Shown: positions 32,898-43,137, numbered from the stretch's first letter. The stretch: DNA of 64,000 nt from Ophiodon elongatus (GCA_016806645.1 JACSYO010001692.1:312501-376500); one strand, 5' to 3'. Notes: generated by a model from the letters alone, not told the origin. A program made the numbers and translations.

Positions 32898-33463
32898 GAA
32901 GTAATCATTGAAAAAGCACGACACGCTAGTTGTTTTGTAACAATCGATCAAACGTAACGTTAGCTTTGCTGATCCTACACATTTACTAAAGTAGAGCAGA
33001 CGTTTTTCACAGCAGCATTGTAACTTGTGAAACAAAGGTGTTACTTATTAATTGATAGATTAATGGAACAACGCCATGTTTGACTTTATTAGATCCGCCT
33101 GTGCTTTTCCTGATATAACAAGTTGTATATGTATATCTTGTATATGTCTGCTGTAAATAAAATAGTGCTCTGATGCTCGAAAGCCTGTGAAGGTTCAGGT
33201 CAGCAAGGTTTATTTGGAAGATACAACAACAACGCGATTTTTAATGGAAAGAAAAAAAAGTGGTGAGATCTCTTGAGATCCATGTCAAATACCTGCTGAA
33301 GTTTTTGTCTTTTGTGTGCAATACCTGCGTTTCCATTTGCACAACAGAATCCAATGAAAAATAATGCATGAAAAGACACCTTCCTTCCATGTTATTGACT
33401 GTGCTAGTTTCCCTTGCAGCATTCTTATCTGTACCTCTCTGAACCTCCCAGCATTCTCTCCAG

Positions 33464-33568
33464 AATCGCCTCACCATGGGGGTGTTCTCACTGTCTCCCT
33501 GCAAAGGGAACTTGCAGACCAGCCTGATGGCATACCGTATCAACTGCTGGCTGAAGTCTGCAAGCCAG
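33464..33568 (+). pseudogene. HYDIN: HYDIN exon with internal deletion and frameshift
   Basis: Starts NRLTMGVFSLSPCKGNLQ (human RFAHGMFTVYPGFGSI), then at about 33514 jumps, in another frame, to DQPDGIPYQLLAEVCKP (human AVHPAGILYTLLAEACLP). Roughly 28-30 residues of the human domain between these are missing. Acceptor CTCTCCAG, donor CCAG then GTGAGA. Confidence 0.8.
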
Positions 33569-33599
33569 GTGAGAGATGTGTGATCTTACGTCCGTCTCA

Positions 33600-33815
33600 T
33601 TGTCGTGATGCCTCAGAAGCTCCTTGAGCGAATTTCTTCAAATTTGGCACAAACGTCCACTTAGACTCGAGGTTGAACTGAATTTTGGTGGTCATCGTGA
33701 CCTCAAAAATAAAAGTTTTGGGCCATATTCAGGGATTCATATGCCAATTTCAAACAAATGTCTAATAGGATAAAATTATGAAGTGATAATTTTGTAATTT
33801 TCTTTATTTTTTTGG
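33600..33815. repeat. Dispersed teleost repeat, second copy
   Basis: TTTCTTCAAATTTGGCACAA, GTCTAATAGGATAAAATTAT and similar text correspond to the repeat at 12008-12416. Lies between two HYDIN exons, covering nearly the whole intron. Confidence 0.6.
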
Positions 33816-33832
33816 CTCCCAGCTATAGTGTT

Positions 33833-34255
33833 AGACATGGCATCCATCTTTGAGGAACCATCTGTGCCACAACAGCAGTCAGCCTCCTCTGAGCAGTTTT
33901 GCAGTGCTGAATGCATTTACGTCCGAGACGAGAACAAGTTTATTTTCAACAAAGTCCTGGTGGGGCGAATGCCCCAGGCCCAATTCAAACTCACCAACAA
34001 CAGCAAGTTGCCCTGTGTGCTCAGCTTGGCCATCAAGTATGTTGGCGCTATGGTAAGGCATGTAAAAGATACACGGATAAATGCGTCCAGGAGCATTTGC
34101 CGATTGTGGTACACGGTCGATAGCATGTCAACACTTTGTTTTACAACACTGAGCATCCCCAGCCAGTCGCACTCGTTCGCTGTGGTCACCTTCACACCCC
34201 AGACGATGCAGCTCTACAGTGCTGTGTTTGAGGCCACAATCGAGGTCACCAGCGG
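33833..34255 (+). CDS. HYDIN: HYDIN exon or exon pair
   Basis: Open throughout: IVLDMASIFEEPSVPQQQ, CIYVRDENKFIFNKVLVGRM, KLPCVLSLAIKYVGA, then SIPSQSHSFAVVTFTPQTMQ, YSAVFEATIEVTS. It matches human FVEDENKFIFCNVLVGRQ..CIASHSHAFVTVSFTPQIMQ. Between GAM (about 34051) and SIPSQSH (about 34150) the text is longer than human; a GTAAGG after GCTATG may be a donor, making two exons, or this is an insertion. Donor GCGG then GTATGA. Confidence 0.75.
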
Positions 34256-34414
34256 GTATGAGTTCATGAGTGTGTATGCTACATTTCTGCTCTCTGTGCT
34301 GTCGATTGGTCCATTTACTTCTACCGCTACTGTGAGTGCAGTAACAGAATAGCATCGCCTCTCGCTTTTCCTTGCTGACCACTGACCACCTACTCTTATC
34401 TCTGTCGGATCCAG

Positions 34415-34610
34415 AATGACACCCACATTCAAGAGCAAGGTGCTGGAGTTTGACCTTATGGGAGAGGGCTATCTGCCCAGTATATATGTGGTGCGTCTAG
34501 CTCTGAGGAACAGCAGAGGAAGCCCAATGCTGCAGTTCACACAGGTGTTGGTAGGGCGCAGACAAACCCGGCCCCTTGTGCTGCTAAGTGATGGGAATGT
34601 TCCAGCTCAG
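34415..34610 (+). CDS. HYDIN: HYDIN exon
   Basis: MTPTFKSKVLEFDLMGEGYL, VVRLALRNSRGSPMLQFTQV, LSDGNVPAQ, matching human LVFDIAGEGNLPRVTVVRPVLHNQYGNPLLLF. Acceptor GATCCAG, donor CAG then GTGGGA. Confidence 0.9.
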
Positions 34611-34754
34611 GTGGGAGGAGACATATTCCTTTATCATTTAATTTATTATAGATTGAGCAAAGAAATCTAAATCACCTATATTTACGACACATAAAACATA
34701 ATACGGTAGATACGCTACACAAAAAGGTGCTTTGTTGCTCTGTGTGTTGTGTAG

Positions 34755-34863
34755 GTTCAGATTGACATGCTGGATAAATATGGAGTATTCACCCTCAAAG
34801 CTGCTCCTGGCCACACTTGCCGTTCCATCCACTCCACACAGATTGAGGGCCCCAATGACTCAG
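34755..34863 (+). CDS. HYDIN: HYDIN exon
   Basis: VQIDMLDKYGVFTLKAAPGH, SIHSTQIEGPNDS, matching human LHVDLQDELGVFSLKGRP. Acceptor TGTGTAG, donor TCAG then GTACAA. Confidence 0.85.
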
Positions 34864-35355
34864 GTACAACCTTAACCTGTAAAACTCCTCTTCACTTAAA
34901 CAATTAGTAGTTAGCAATTTGCACAATGGAATTCATCAGGGATGACCCACGTCTGGACAACTCAGGTGAAAGACAAAGATAAAGATAAACAAGGATGATG
35001 ATGGAATCGGCTGTAAATGTGGTCTTCCACACTGTCAAATCCATATTCAACATCTCTCCTCCAGCGTTTTTGGCTTCAGGAAGTCGGGCTTCCATACACA
35101 ACTATGAAAGCTTGACTCCTGAGCCTCGCAAGTTTGTGCAACTTGTGTCATTTGTCACAATTTGATGCTAATTTGTCAACAAATATTTATATGATACTCC
35201 AGAAATGTGTTTCTGGTTTCACTGGAAATATACTGTGATACTGTTGTTTTGCACTGAAAGTCAAGGATTTTCTAAGCTCAACATGAGCACTGCCTCTAGC
35301 GTAGGAAAGAAGCCTGCTATATTTCTTGTTAATGACACTGCTCCTTCTTCCACAG

Positions 35356-35586
35356 AGCATCACTTGGTGCACCGAGCCATGCTGAGGCTGGATGTTAACG
35401 AGCAGGTGGAGTTTAAGGTCAGCTTCTGCTCCGTGAGCGTCGAGGCCAAGATGTCACTAAAGGTGGCGGACAACCAGTGCGGCAAAACCATAATAAAAGT
35501 GAGCGGAGAAGCTTACCAGAAAATTTAATCTCTTGACAACATCAGGCGGTCATCGCAGGAAATAGATCAGGAAGATGAAGAGGGAG
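35356..35586 (+). pseudogene. HYDIN: HYDIN exon with in-frame TAA
   Basis: EHHLVHRAMLRLDVNEQVEF, EAKMSLKVADNQCGKTIIKV, SGEAYQKI, stop, SLDNIRRSSQ. It matches human ASLVVSPGDTAEF..SIHMVGEGYEDDITLDNIHG residue for residue around the stop. TAA is at 35526-35528. The donor GGGAG then GTAAGA lies 58 bases further, confirming that the exon once continued. Confidence 0.85.
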
Positions 35587-35747
35587 GTAAGAGAAGACTG
35601 GAGGGCAGGAGGCCAATCATGTGATAAGAATGAAAAGGGCGAGGTGTGAAGTTGGAACAGAGAAATGCTGTACATGCTGGGATTTATTAATATGTAAACT
35701 TGTTTCTTATCCAGGAATTTTCTACAATGTATATTTCTCTCTGACAG

Positions 35748-35890
35748 ATAATTATGAGATGCTGAATTTTGGGGACTGCCATGTAGATTGTCCCTATCAA
35801 GAGAGTTTCACCATGACCAACCACTGCAGCGGCCAGGTAGTGAGGTTTGAGTGGCCCTCTGTCGGATCCCATGTCTTCTTTTCACCACAG
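35748..35890 (+). CDS. HYDIN: HYDIN exon
   Basis: NYEMLNFGDCHVDCPYQESF, TMTNHCSGQVVRFEWPSVGS, FFSPQ, matching human IQFGDCHIGHSYNASFTVTNHSQVNLIRFEWPVS. Acceptor CTGACAG, donor CAG then GTAAAG. Confidence 0.9.
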
Positions 35891-36063
35891 GTAAAGCATT
35901 GAAGGAAGGAATACAGGTGTGGCTGTAGAACAGGTGTGGGGTTTGAAAATAAAAATGTTTTAATGAAGGGGACTCAGTCTAAAACACTGCTCTCTCTTTT
36001 TGCCCTTTGCTTCAGACAATACTTGGCTGCGTGTTATCAAAAATAACCTCCTTTTTCTTATAG

Positions 36064-36289
36064 GTGGGGCACCTTCATGTTGGTTGCTCCAAGGAAGTGA
36101 CTGTCACCTTTGGCTCCAATCAGCCAGTGACGCTTACCCGCCGGCCAATGAGATGCAAAGTTAGTCAGGTGGAGTTGCAGCAGCCGCTAGAGCAGGTGGC
36201 CGACTGGGACGACCGACAGAGGACGCTGCAGTGGCTGAATTCTTTCGAGCAGGCCTTAGAAGCACCACAGCAGCCTGTGACGATTTAAG
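36064..36289 (+). pseudogene. HYDIN: HYDIN exon with TAA just before donor
   Basis: VGHLHVGCSKEVTVTFGSNQ, PMRCKVSQVELQQPLEQVAD, WDDRQRTLQWLN, matching human MGHLHPGCAKDIVVTM..DQVPDWDDRMHTVKWVDV. In the same frame TAA (36286-36288) falls one base before the donor (TAAG then GTAAAC), where human has TTKRK. Confidence 0.8.
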
Positions 36290-36368
36290 GTAAACATGAC
36301 GACTATGAATGAGATGTTGAAGAGAGAGAGTCACAAGTTCATACTCATTGTTGAACTTTGCCACGCAT

Positions 36369-36529
36369 GTGATGAAAACGGATCCGGAGCCCTGATGCTC
36401 TGTTGTTGAGGGCTCCCAGTGTGATTTGGAATTGCGAATCAGCGTGGTTTGTGACTACGTGAAGTTCAGCTGCGACACCGACACCATCCACTTCAAAGAC
36501 ACAATGCTTTACCAAACCAGGCTCCACCA
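36369..36529 (+). pseudogene. HYDIN: HYDIN exon with in-frame TGA, acceptor not found
   Basis: VMKTDPEP, TGA at 36393-36395, then CSVVEGSQCDLELRISVVCD, TIHFKDTMLYQTRLHQ. It matches human VIETDPEPAHSVLEENYRELQLQIS..VRFKETLVYQTRVF. No AG lies in the 20 bases before GTGATG. Donor CACCA then GTAAGT, phase 2, fits the next exon. Confidence 0.8.
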
Positions 36530-36721
36530 GTAAGTCAGGCTCCACATATATGCTGTTTTATGAAACCAACATTTACTATCAGCCAGCCAGTGATACCCCA
36601 AAAAGATGTTTAATTTACTAACTGTGCAAATAAATATTGTTCCAGCATCCTGAAGGGTCAGATACTTAAAATACAGCTATGGGCTCAGGCTAGACCTCAT
36701 GTTGTTTGTGTGTGTGTGCAG

Positions 36722-36766
36722 ACTGCAGATCGTGAATCATGGCACTGTCAAACTGAAATACTCCTG
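36722..36766 (+). CDS. HYDIN: Short HYDIN exon
   Basis: LQIVNHGTVKLKYSW (human FDVINSGRVQLEFSW), 45 bp, acceptor TGTGTGCAG, donor TCCTG then GTAAGT. Phases match both neighbours. Confidence 0.85.
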
Positions 36767-36938
36767 GTAAGTCCTCATGGATCCCAGGAAAAACACTGTA
36801 AACCATGACCAAGGAGGTATTACTGTACAGTAATATTGTTGCATATCATAAGGTCAACTTGTCTTTGATTATCAGCATTAACTGTTACTGGGGGTTGAAA
36901 CTGTGTAAATGTGAACACGTGTTCGCCATGACAGACAG

Positions 36939-37162
36939 GACGCTCACCTCTAGACCAGGCAGAAGGTCAGCAGGCATGTTAACTGGAGCCCGCCGTGCCA
37001 GTGCTCTGCCGAGCATGATGTGTCTTCTGACGGGGAACCCTGAGCCCATCAGCGTCACGCCCGGCATTGTGGCCGTAGCACCCGTTGTCACTCAGGATTT
37101 CAGCATCCGCTTTTCACCTCTGGAAGTGGCCCAGTTTCAGGGCAGGCTGGTCAGCATGTACA
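36939..37162 (+). CDS. HYDIN: HYDIN exon
   Basis: TLTSRPGRRSAGMLTGARRA, NPEPISVTPGIVAVAPVVTQ, FSIRFSPLEVAQFQGRLVSM, matching human SPQPFSVEPSSGIVPVGKIQKFKVKFSPLDIGDFESNLF. Acceptor GACAGACAG restores Trp with the previous exon. Donor TACA then GTAAAT, exit phase 1. Confidence 0.85.
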
Positions 37163-38062
37163 GTAAATCGACAAAATAAAGAACAGACAAATAGTCAATA
37201 TTCAATGCCAGAGCTCCTCGACCTCAGCCAAACCGAAAAGTGCCTCAGTTAAAAGAGGAGGAGGGGATCTGATTTATTTTCCCGTGATTGGAGCCCAGCC
37301 CGGCTGCTTTTCCAAGCTGCGCCGCGTTGTGCCACGGGTTAAAAGTTGGCCACACCTCAATGCCCGAGCTCTGAGTCATGACAAATGATATCACCCTCTT
37401 TGATATAACCCCTGGAAGTGTAGATGGACAGAATGACTGTGAGGACGTGAATGGATGTCTTCACAATAGTCGTGACACAGACTTTGTTGATTTCTTTTCT
37501 GTCTGTGTGCGTATGCCTTTTCTTTCAATATCCCCAAACTTCAAAAGAAAGTTGCTAAATGACATTCCAAAACGTCATCAGCAGTCCGCCTTTACAGCCT
37601 CTTTGTGTATACTCGTGCTCATGTCCACGTGGTGCAGTTCGTTTATAGCCTTATAACTTTAGTTCTTTACTTCTGCTAATTGCATTCACGCTTCAAACAA
37701 AGTGGTGTTCATTTGTGAAGATGATCTTGCTGAACAAAACGTGTTAGTATGATAAACATTTGTTTGACACAAAGTTTATTTTCGGCAATAATCCAAAATG
37801 AAAAAACCCATTAGCTTGTTGTCAAGGGAACCAGTGAGATGCTAACTTTTGAGGTTTGGCTTACAAAAAATCCGTCATCCCTGCAGCACTCGTTTGGGCA
37901 TCTGGCATGAGGTGATTAACGTGACAAATATCAAAGCTTTGTGAGGAAGTTGCATGTTACTTTACTACTAATTAAATTTGTTACAACTCATCTATCGCAG
38001 CAAACTGTAGAAAGTCATCGGGAGCAGCGAATCTGTCAATTGCTGTGAACTCTTTGTTGCAG
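37163..38062. other. Gap in the HYDIN exon series
   Basis: Human HYDIN has about 200 residues here (VLVAKGRST.. to ..WIPPLSR). I find no equivalent, and the exit phase at 37162 (1) does not match the entry phase at 38063 (2). The exons appear deleted. No mobile element is obvious. Confidence 0.6.
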
Positions 38063-38270
38063 GTTGCCACTGTCAGTGTCCTTCACATCTTGCCGGGAGG
38101 GCTATGTGAGCTTCAGATTGGGTCTGAGGGTGAAGAGGAAATCAGAGCCACTCACGTTCACAGTTAAAGCCGATTGTTTCAGCATTAGCACCTCCGTTCA
38201 AGTTGAGAAGCCAGAAGGAGGCCTCAGAGAGATTGGCCCCGACCACAAAGACACTCTGGACTTCGGGAAG
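38063..38270 (+). CDS. HYDIN: HYDIN exon
   Basis: LPLSVSFTSCREGYVSFRLG, EPLTFTVKADCFSISTSVQV, KDTLDFGK, matching human FPIDIFFTPKQEGDVNFNLI..VTLNVKAEGYTMNVEIKC. Acceptor TTGTTGCAG, donor AAG then GTCAGC. Confidence 0.85.
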
Positions 38271-38377
38271 GTCAGCTCACTTTCACAGGCACAAACACTC
38301 AGGTGCACGATCCCATTGTCTTCATGTGTGTAGCTGAAACATGACATGTCATCTTCCTGTATGTGCACTATTCGTAG

Positions 38378-38599
38378 GTGGGGATTTCAAAGCAATCCAC
38401 CTTTAATTTCCTGGTGTCCAATCTGGCAAGAGTCAGATTGAAAGTGAACTTTGACCTCACGGGTCCCAGTGAGGTGCTGCAACACTTGGAAGCAAGGCCA
38501 CAGAACGATACCATTGAGGTTGGGAAGCAGCTGCGATCTTTACTCTTCTTTTGTCCACGGAGCATTTTCAACCTGCGGGATGTCCGACTGAGTATCAAG
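38378..38599 (+). CDS. HYDIN: HYDIN exon
   Basis: 74 intact codons: VGISKQSTFNFLVSNLARVR, FDLTGPSEVLQHLEARPQND, LRDVRLSIK, matching human ECVQCEFNFINTGKFTFSF..LTDLELIIK. Acceptor TTCGTAG, donor AAG then GTGAGC. Confidence 0.9.
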
Positions 38600-39147
38600 G
38601 TGAGCTGCTGACCTCCGTCCAGGTTTTATCAGGGTTTTTAGAGGGGTATGAGGCCGGTTTGACCTCATTCTGCACAGACAAGAAAATAAAAGTTGTATCG
38701 CCATAAATAATCTTCAAGCATTGATAAAGAATTCATCCATATTATTCCTTCCACGTTCTGTTAAGTGTGGTGAAAACGCCGTAGTGAGTTGACATGAAAG
38801 TGATGCTGTAAAAATGTACTTGTATTGTATTTTCTCTTCATCATTCTCAGAGACAAATACTAAGACTATTACTGCCAAATTCGGACGCTAATGTATTCCA
38901 CGAGACGTTTACCTGTATTGTTCATAGGCTTTAAAAGCAAGTCAACAACTACACCTTAATAAAATATAAATGGTAGAATAGACATCCGCACACTTAAATC
39001 TTATCCTGCATTTACCAATGAAATATAAATTAAATTTCCTTTATGTCACACCTTAACATTATTCAATTTGTCTTGATTCTTTTCTTTCTGGGTCTACAAC
39101 ACTCCCCCCACTCCTGTATTCCTCTATCTCTCGTCTCATCTTGTCAG

Positions 39148-39317
39148 GTGAAGCACGGGCCGACATTTACATTTGCCATCGAAGGCGGAGCTGTAGCACC
39201 TAGCCTTGAATTCTCCTTCACCAAGCATAACTTTGGCAAGTGCTTCGTGTACAGTCCGGGCATGGTGCCGGCCTCCCAGACTTTGGTGATCAGCCACAAA
39301 GGCGAAAGGAACATCAG
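39148..39317 (+). CDS. HYDIN: HYDIN exon
   Basis: VKHGPTFTFAIEGGAVAPSL, EFSFTKHNFGKCFVYSPGMV, PASQTLVISHKGERNI, matching human ISHGPTFMCNILGCAVSPAIHFSFTSYNFGTCFIYQAGM. Acceptor CTTGTCAG, donor CATCAG then GTAGTT. Confidence 0.9.
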
Positions 39318-39448
39318 GTAGTTGTGTGTGTCTGTTTTTTCTCCATGCATCAGATAAAGGCGTTTCCTGCCTGAAGAAATGCTTCTAGTCTACTCCGAAA
39401 GTTTGGAGAGTTCTAATACACTGATTTGCTCTATCTCCCTCTCCTCAG

Positions 39449-39647
39449 TGTCAAGTGCCAGTTCAGAAACACCTCTTACCTAGAGATGAACTTCCAACCA
39501 GCTATTTTGTCCCCTGGTGCAATGATGGAGACAGCGGTCAACTTCTATCCTCGTGAGGCGTGCTGTTACCATGAAAGACTTACCTTTGTCTTAAACAGCT
39601 GTGTCACGAGACACGTGGATATGCTGGGGCAAGGCATCGAGGTGAAG
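39449..39647 (+). CDS. HYDIN: HYDIN exon
   Basis: VKCQFRNTSYLEMNFQPAIL, ETAVNFYPREACCYHERLTF, DMLGQGIEVK, matching human SIDCLYTNTTHLEVNSRVDVV..ITFYPRESINYQELIPFEI. Acceptor CTCCTCAG, donor AAG then GTGAGA. Confidence 0.9.
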
Positions 39648-40000
39648 GTGAGAAGGAAGAATGCGTGAATGTAGTACTAAAATTACAGAGTTAAAGCGTT
39701 GCTTTGTAACTTTTGTTGAGCGGCGGCAACGGGAAGCAAATGTGATTCTCTTCTGAGCAATGAAGTGTACCACACTATTGTAACGGGATGTTTAAAGGGG
39801 AACAGACTCCAACACAAGACTTGAACGGAGATGAAACATGTCCTCACGTGATGCGAAAAGACTTTCAACTATCAACTTTACTATATCATTTATTCAATTT
39901 GGATGTATGAAATCATCAGAATTGATGATTCATTACATCAGAATTGTCAGTGATGATGATTCAGCTATCCTGAATATGTATAATTCTGTCCTGGCTGGAG

Positions 40001-40147
40001 ATGGAGGACCCCAAGCAGCGGAAAGTGAAGCTGGGATCTCTGATGTTGGGCCAGAAGGTGAAAAAACAAGTGGTTCTGGTCAATCGCAGCCCTTTAAACC
40101 TCTCCTTTACTCTGCTGCTTAACACCAACACACCACTGGATCCAAGG
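40001..40147 (+). CDS. HYDIN: HYDIN exon
   Basis: MEDPKQRKVKLGSLMLGQKV, KKQVVLVNRSPLNLSFTLLL, matching human VLDPANRIVKLGAVLPGQVVKRTVSIMNNSLAQLTF. Donor AGG then GTAGGG. The acceptor (GGCTGGAG) lacks a good pyrimidine tract, so the start could be a few codons off. Confidence 0.8.
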
Positions 40148-40161
40148 GTAGGGAATACACA

Positions 40162-40163
<2 letters not shown>

Positions 40164-40192
<29 letters not shown>
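40164..40192. repeat. (CA)n microsatellite
   Basis: CA repeat in the short intron following the HYDIN exon ending at 40147. Confidence 0.9.
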
Positions 40193-40194
<2 letters not shown>

Positions 40195-40254
40195 ATAAAG
40201 AGTAGTCTACGCAAGCAAAACTTACATATTCTCCTCCGCCTCCTCCTCCTACAG

Positions 40255-40422
40255 GTTCTGTCAGTCAGTCCTGCAGGTGAGCTGAACCTGAAAGCCAGTG
40301 GTTCGTGTAACGTTGAGATCAGGTTCTCGCCTCGTCAGCACATACCTCCCTTCACCCCTGAACTGCAGGCGGAGTTTGCGGGCCTGTTACACCCCCTGCT
40401 GACCATCCAAGGCTGCTGCCAG
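40255..40422 (+). CDS. HYDIN: HYDIN exon
   Basis: VLSVSPAGELNLKASGSCNV, EIRFSPRQHIPPFTPELQAE, LLTIQGCCQ, matching human VLTLAPFHNITLKPKEVCKLEVIFAPKKRVPPFSEEV. Acceptor CCTACAG, donor CAG then GTTAGG. Confidence 0.9.
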
Positions 40423-40610
40423 GTTAGGCTGTGAAGAAAATCTCCTGTCACTTTAAAAGGGCATAGTTTGTAAAACACTTTATGTATAGAGGAATAGGGA
40501 GTTATATTTGTTGAGAAACACATAAACAAGAAATGTTACGGTTTGTTGCATTAACATACTGTTATTTGGATGAAGTTATGTTAACCACTAGTTCTGATTT
40601 GAACTGCCAG

Positions 40611-40720
40611 GGTGTGAAGGTCCATCTGGACCAGGACCACCTAGCCTTCGGAGCTGTAGTCCAGCGCTGCCAAGCCAGGAAGAGGATTTTCATGATGAAC
40701 GCTGGGGACATTGGTGCCAG
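40611..40720 (+). CDS. HYDIN: HYDIN exon
   Basis: GVKVHLDQDHLAFGAVVQRC, QARKRIFMMNAGDIGA, matching human LEISLDQEHIPFGPVVYQTQATRRILMLNTGDVGA. Acceptor CTGCCAG, donor CCAG then GTAAAG. Confidence 0.9.
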
Positions 40721-41035
40721 GTAAAGTTAAATATTATACAATATATGATCCAATTTCAATTTCAGTAAGATAAAACACCTCATACAGACTAATTGCAGAA
40801 GAAGCACTGACAAACATACACATCCAGATACACTCAGGCACCCAGTCGTCATGTTAGACTTTGTAGAGTTGCACCTTTTTTATTAGAGTCTACAAATTGT
40901 TGTGTAATCAAACAAAGACTTTCTTTAACTTGCTATAAGAACATCAATTTTGTAGTAGTTTGCGTTTGGGACTCATGACTTATTCTGGGTGGATTTATAT
41001 CCTATTGTTTGCTTTTTATTCATCTGTCTCACCAG

Positions 41036-41258
41036 GTTCCAGTGGAAAACAGAGAGTTTTCCTCCAGAGTTGTCCATCACACCAGCTAAAGGCAAAATCT
41101 ATCCAGGCATGGAGGTTCCTTTTGAAGTGACTTTTACCCCGGTGGAGCTGATTAACGATGCAAGATATGAGAACCTGTCTTGCTGTGTGGAGGGCTCCTC
41201 CTCACCCGTTACCCTCACTGTAACAGGCTCCTGCATTGTAGCCTCCACTAGCAAAGAG
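41036..41258 (+). CDS. HYDIN: HYDIN exon
   Basis: FQWKTESFPPELSITPAKGK, IYPGMEVPFEVTFTPVELIN, SPVTLTVTGSCIVAS, matching human FKWDIKKFEPHFSISPEEGYITSGMEVSFEVTYHPTEV. Acceptor TCACCAG, donor GAG then GTTTGA. Confidence 0.9.
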
Positions 41259-42244
41259 GTTTGATTGATGCACTTTTATGCACAATGATGAATAGTACAA
41301 CAAGTAAAAACAAGGTGACATACATATTCACTATTGAGAGCAGACATCCTCTGTCTGAGTAATATCCCCATGTTTCTATTTTTCGTATGATCATCTTATA
41401 AAGTAAAGAAATGTATATTAAAGTTGCTGTGAGGAACTTTTAACTGGTTATGAAACAGTTTCAGTTTAATTATGATGCCTCTATACGACCTACATAAGTA
41501 AACGAGATCATTAGCTAGAGGATTGGCTAATAGTATATAGTTATTCTTAATGCTTGTCATCGATGCCACGTCGTCGGATTACAGCCCCCCCCCCACACTT
41601 AGCAAACAGACCTCAGCTGCTACGCCAATCCCCTCTGGGAGCCAACACCGACACCATGCTGCAGTAAAATGAAAGGTTTCCTAAAGGGACTCTGGTTCTC
41701 AGAGACACTACCGCCTTTGTCCACAGGAGCCGCCATATCATTACAAAATGTCTCAAAGTTCCTCATAGTAGCTTTAACTTAAACTTTACTCCAATCATCA
41801 TCAACACACAGGTACAAACATGAAATTTGCCCTCTGCATTTAAGCTTCAAGTAGCTTTAAGTGATATCTATGAGCATATTCTTACAAAGACAAAAGACAT
41901 GGGGATAATTTACCATATCAACGAACAAATTTCCTTTAAAAAAATAGACACTACCAGCAGTACATCTTTGCAGTGACTGCTGTATTAACAAAGATTGATA
42001 ATCACATTTGATTGATGTACTACATATTGCAGCGCAATGTAACTAAAAGCTTTTAACACTTAAAATAAGCAAAATAGTATTTGAGATTTTTAGGGTTACA
42101 CAGTAGATATAAAAACTAAAACCAACAGTCTAGATTGTCATTGCAGGGGTTGTTAAAGACCAATGTCAGATAATGTGTGACATGTAAATGCCTTTGCACT
42201 ACATACTGAACAATTCTGACCTCCGTCTGACTGCTTGTCTCCAG
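41259..42244. other. HYDIN intron, nothing recognised
   Basis: AT-rich, with one C-run (about 41586-41595). No exon or element recognised. Confidence 0.5.
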
Positions 42245-42410
42245 GTGGTGAACTTTGTTTGCCCAGTGCGTGGCTCTCACACCCAGACTCTGCCCGTGTT
42301 CAACCCCACAAACCAGTACTGCAGCATCAGACCCTGAGCCCTTCCAAAACAAGACATGCGAGATCACCTACCGACCGCTGTCCATCACTGCTGACGGGAA
42401 GAAACACCTG
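42245..42410 (+). pseudogene. HYDIN: HYDIN exon with internal deletion and frameshift
   Basis: VVNFVCPVRGSHTQTLPVFN, PTNQ, then the match jumps at about 42325-42336 into another frame as EPFQNKTCEITYRPLSITAD (human VVNFTCQVRSKHTQTILLSNRTNQ..QQNKPYEITYRPRTM). About 18-20 residues are missing between. Acceptor TCTCCAG, donor CTG then GTAGAA. Confidence 0.85.
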
Positions 42411-42569
42411 GTAGAAGGAGCGCTAACATTTAAACACAATTGGTTATTTTTCTGCATGCCTCTTTTCTGCATATTCAGTGCAGTGTAACGCATTCTACGT
42501 GATAAAAACAAAACAATGTCGGCAATCAAGTGTGACAATAACGTGTCATATGTCTCCTTATTTTCTCAG

Positions 42570-42733
42570 GGATCGGCCTTTTTCTCCTTCTCTGATGGGA
42601 TGGGCACGCTGTACTCCCTTCGCGGAACTGCTGAACCTCCAAAGGCAAAGGACACCATTGTGCATGAACTGCCTGCAAAGACTCACCAAACCGGGGTCCT
42701 TCCCGTGCACAACTGGCTCTCCATACATCAGCG
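42570..42733 (+). CDS. HYDIN: HYDIN exon
   Basis: GSAFFSFSDGMGTLYSLRGT, AEPPKAKDTIVHELPAKTHQ, LPVHNWLSIHQ, matching human GTLFFPLPDGTGWLYALHGTSELPKA..LPITNWLNKPQ. Acceptor TTTCTCAG, donor AGCG then GTAATG. Confidence 0.9.
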
Positions 42734-42975
42734 GTAATGCACACACTGTATGACCATTGAAAGAGAGGTTCATAGCTTTTATTTAGAGAGTGCCCTCAAA
42801 TAAAAAGACGAGACGAATGAGAAAGACTTGAGAAGAACTAGCTAGCGTTCAGATCAGAGCAAAACGTTCCTGCTGCATGTGACTGCTGGATAGCTGATGA
42901 AATGTAATGAGGAGAATCAAACAAGCCCTGTGAGCACGGTTGTTCAGTCGAGTCATGAGTGTGTCTGTGTGCTCA

Positions 42976-43128
42976 GGTTCCGTGTGTTGATGGAGGTCCT
43001 GAAACCGGACAAGCCCGACGCTACGGTGTCCCTGACGGGTCAAGAGTACATTGATGTTTCCTGCTTTGGCCAGTCAAGACTACAAGATGTCTTTCTTTAC
43101 ATACAGAGAGGGGCATTACGACACCAAG
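42976..43128 (+). pseudogene. HYDIN: HYDIN exon with one-base frameshift
   Basis: FRVLMEVLKPDKPDATVSLT, GQEYIDV, then one base is short near 43055-43060 and PALASQDYKMSFFTYREGHY continues in another frame (human FRVIVEILKPEKPDLSITMKGLDYIDV..KKDYKLNFFSHKEG). The 3' half is duplicated at 45574-45690. Donor AAG then GTTTGC. Confidence 0.85.
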
Positions 43129-43137
43129 GTTTGCTCA

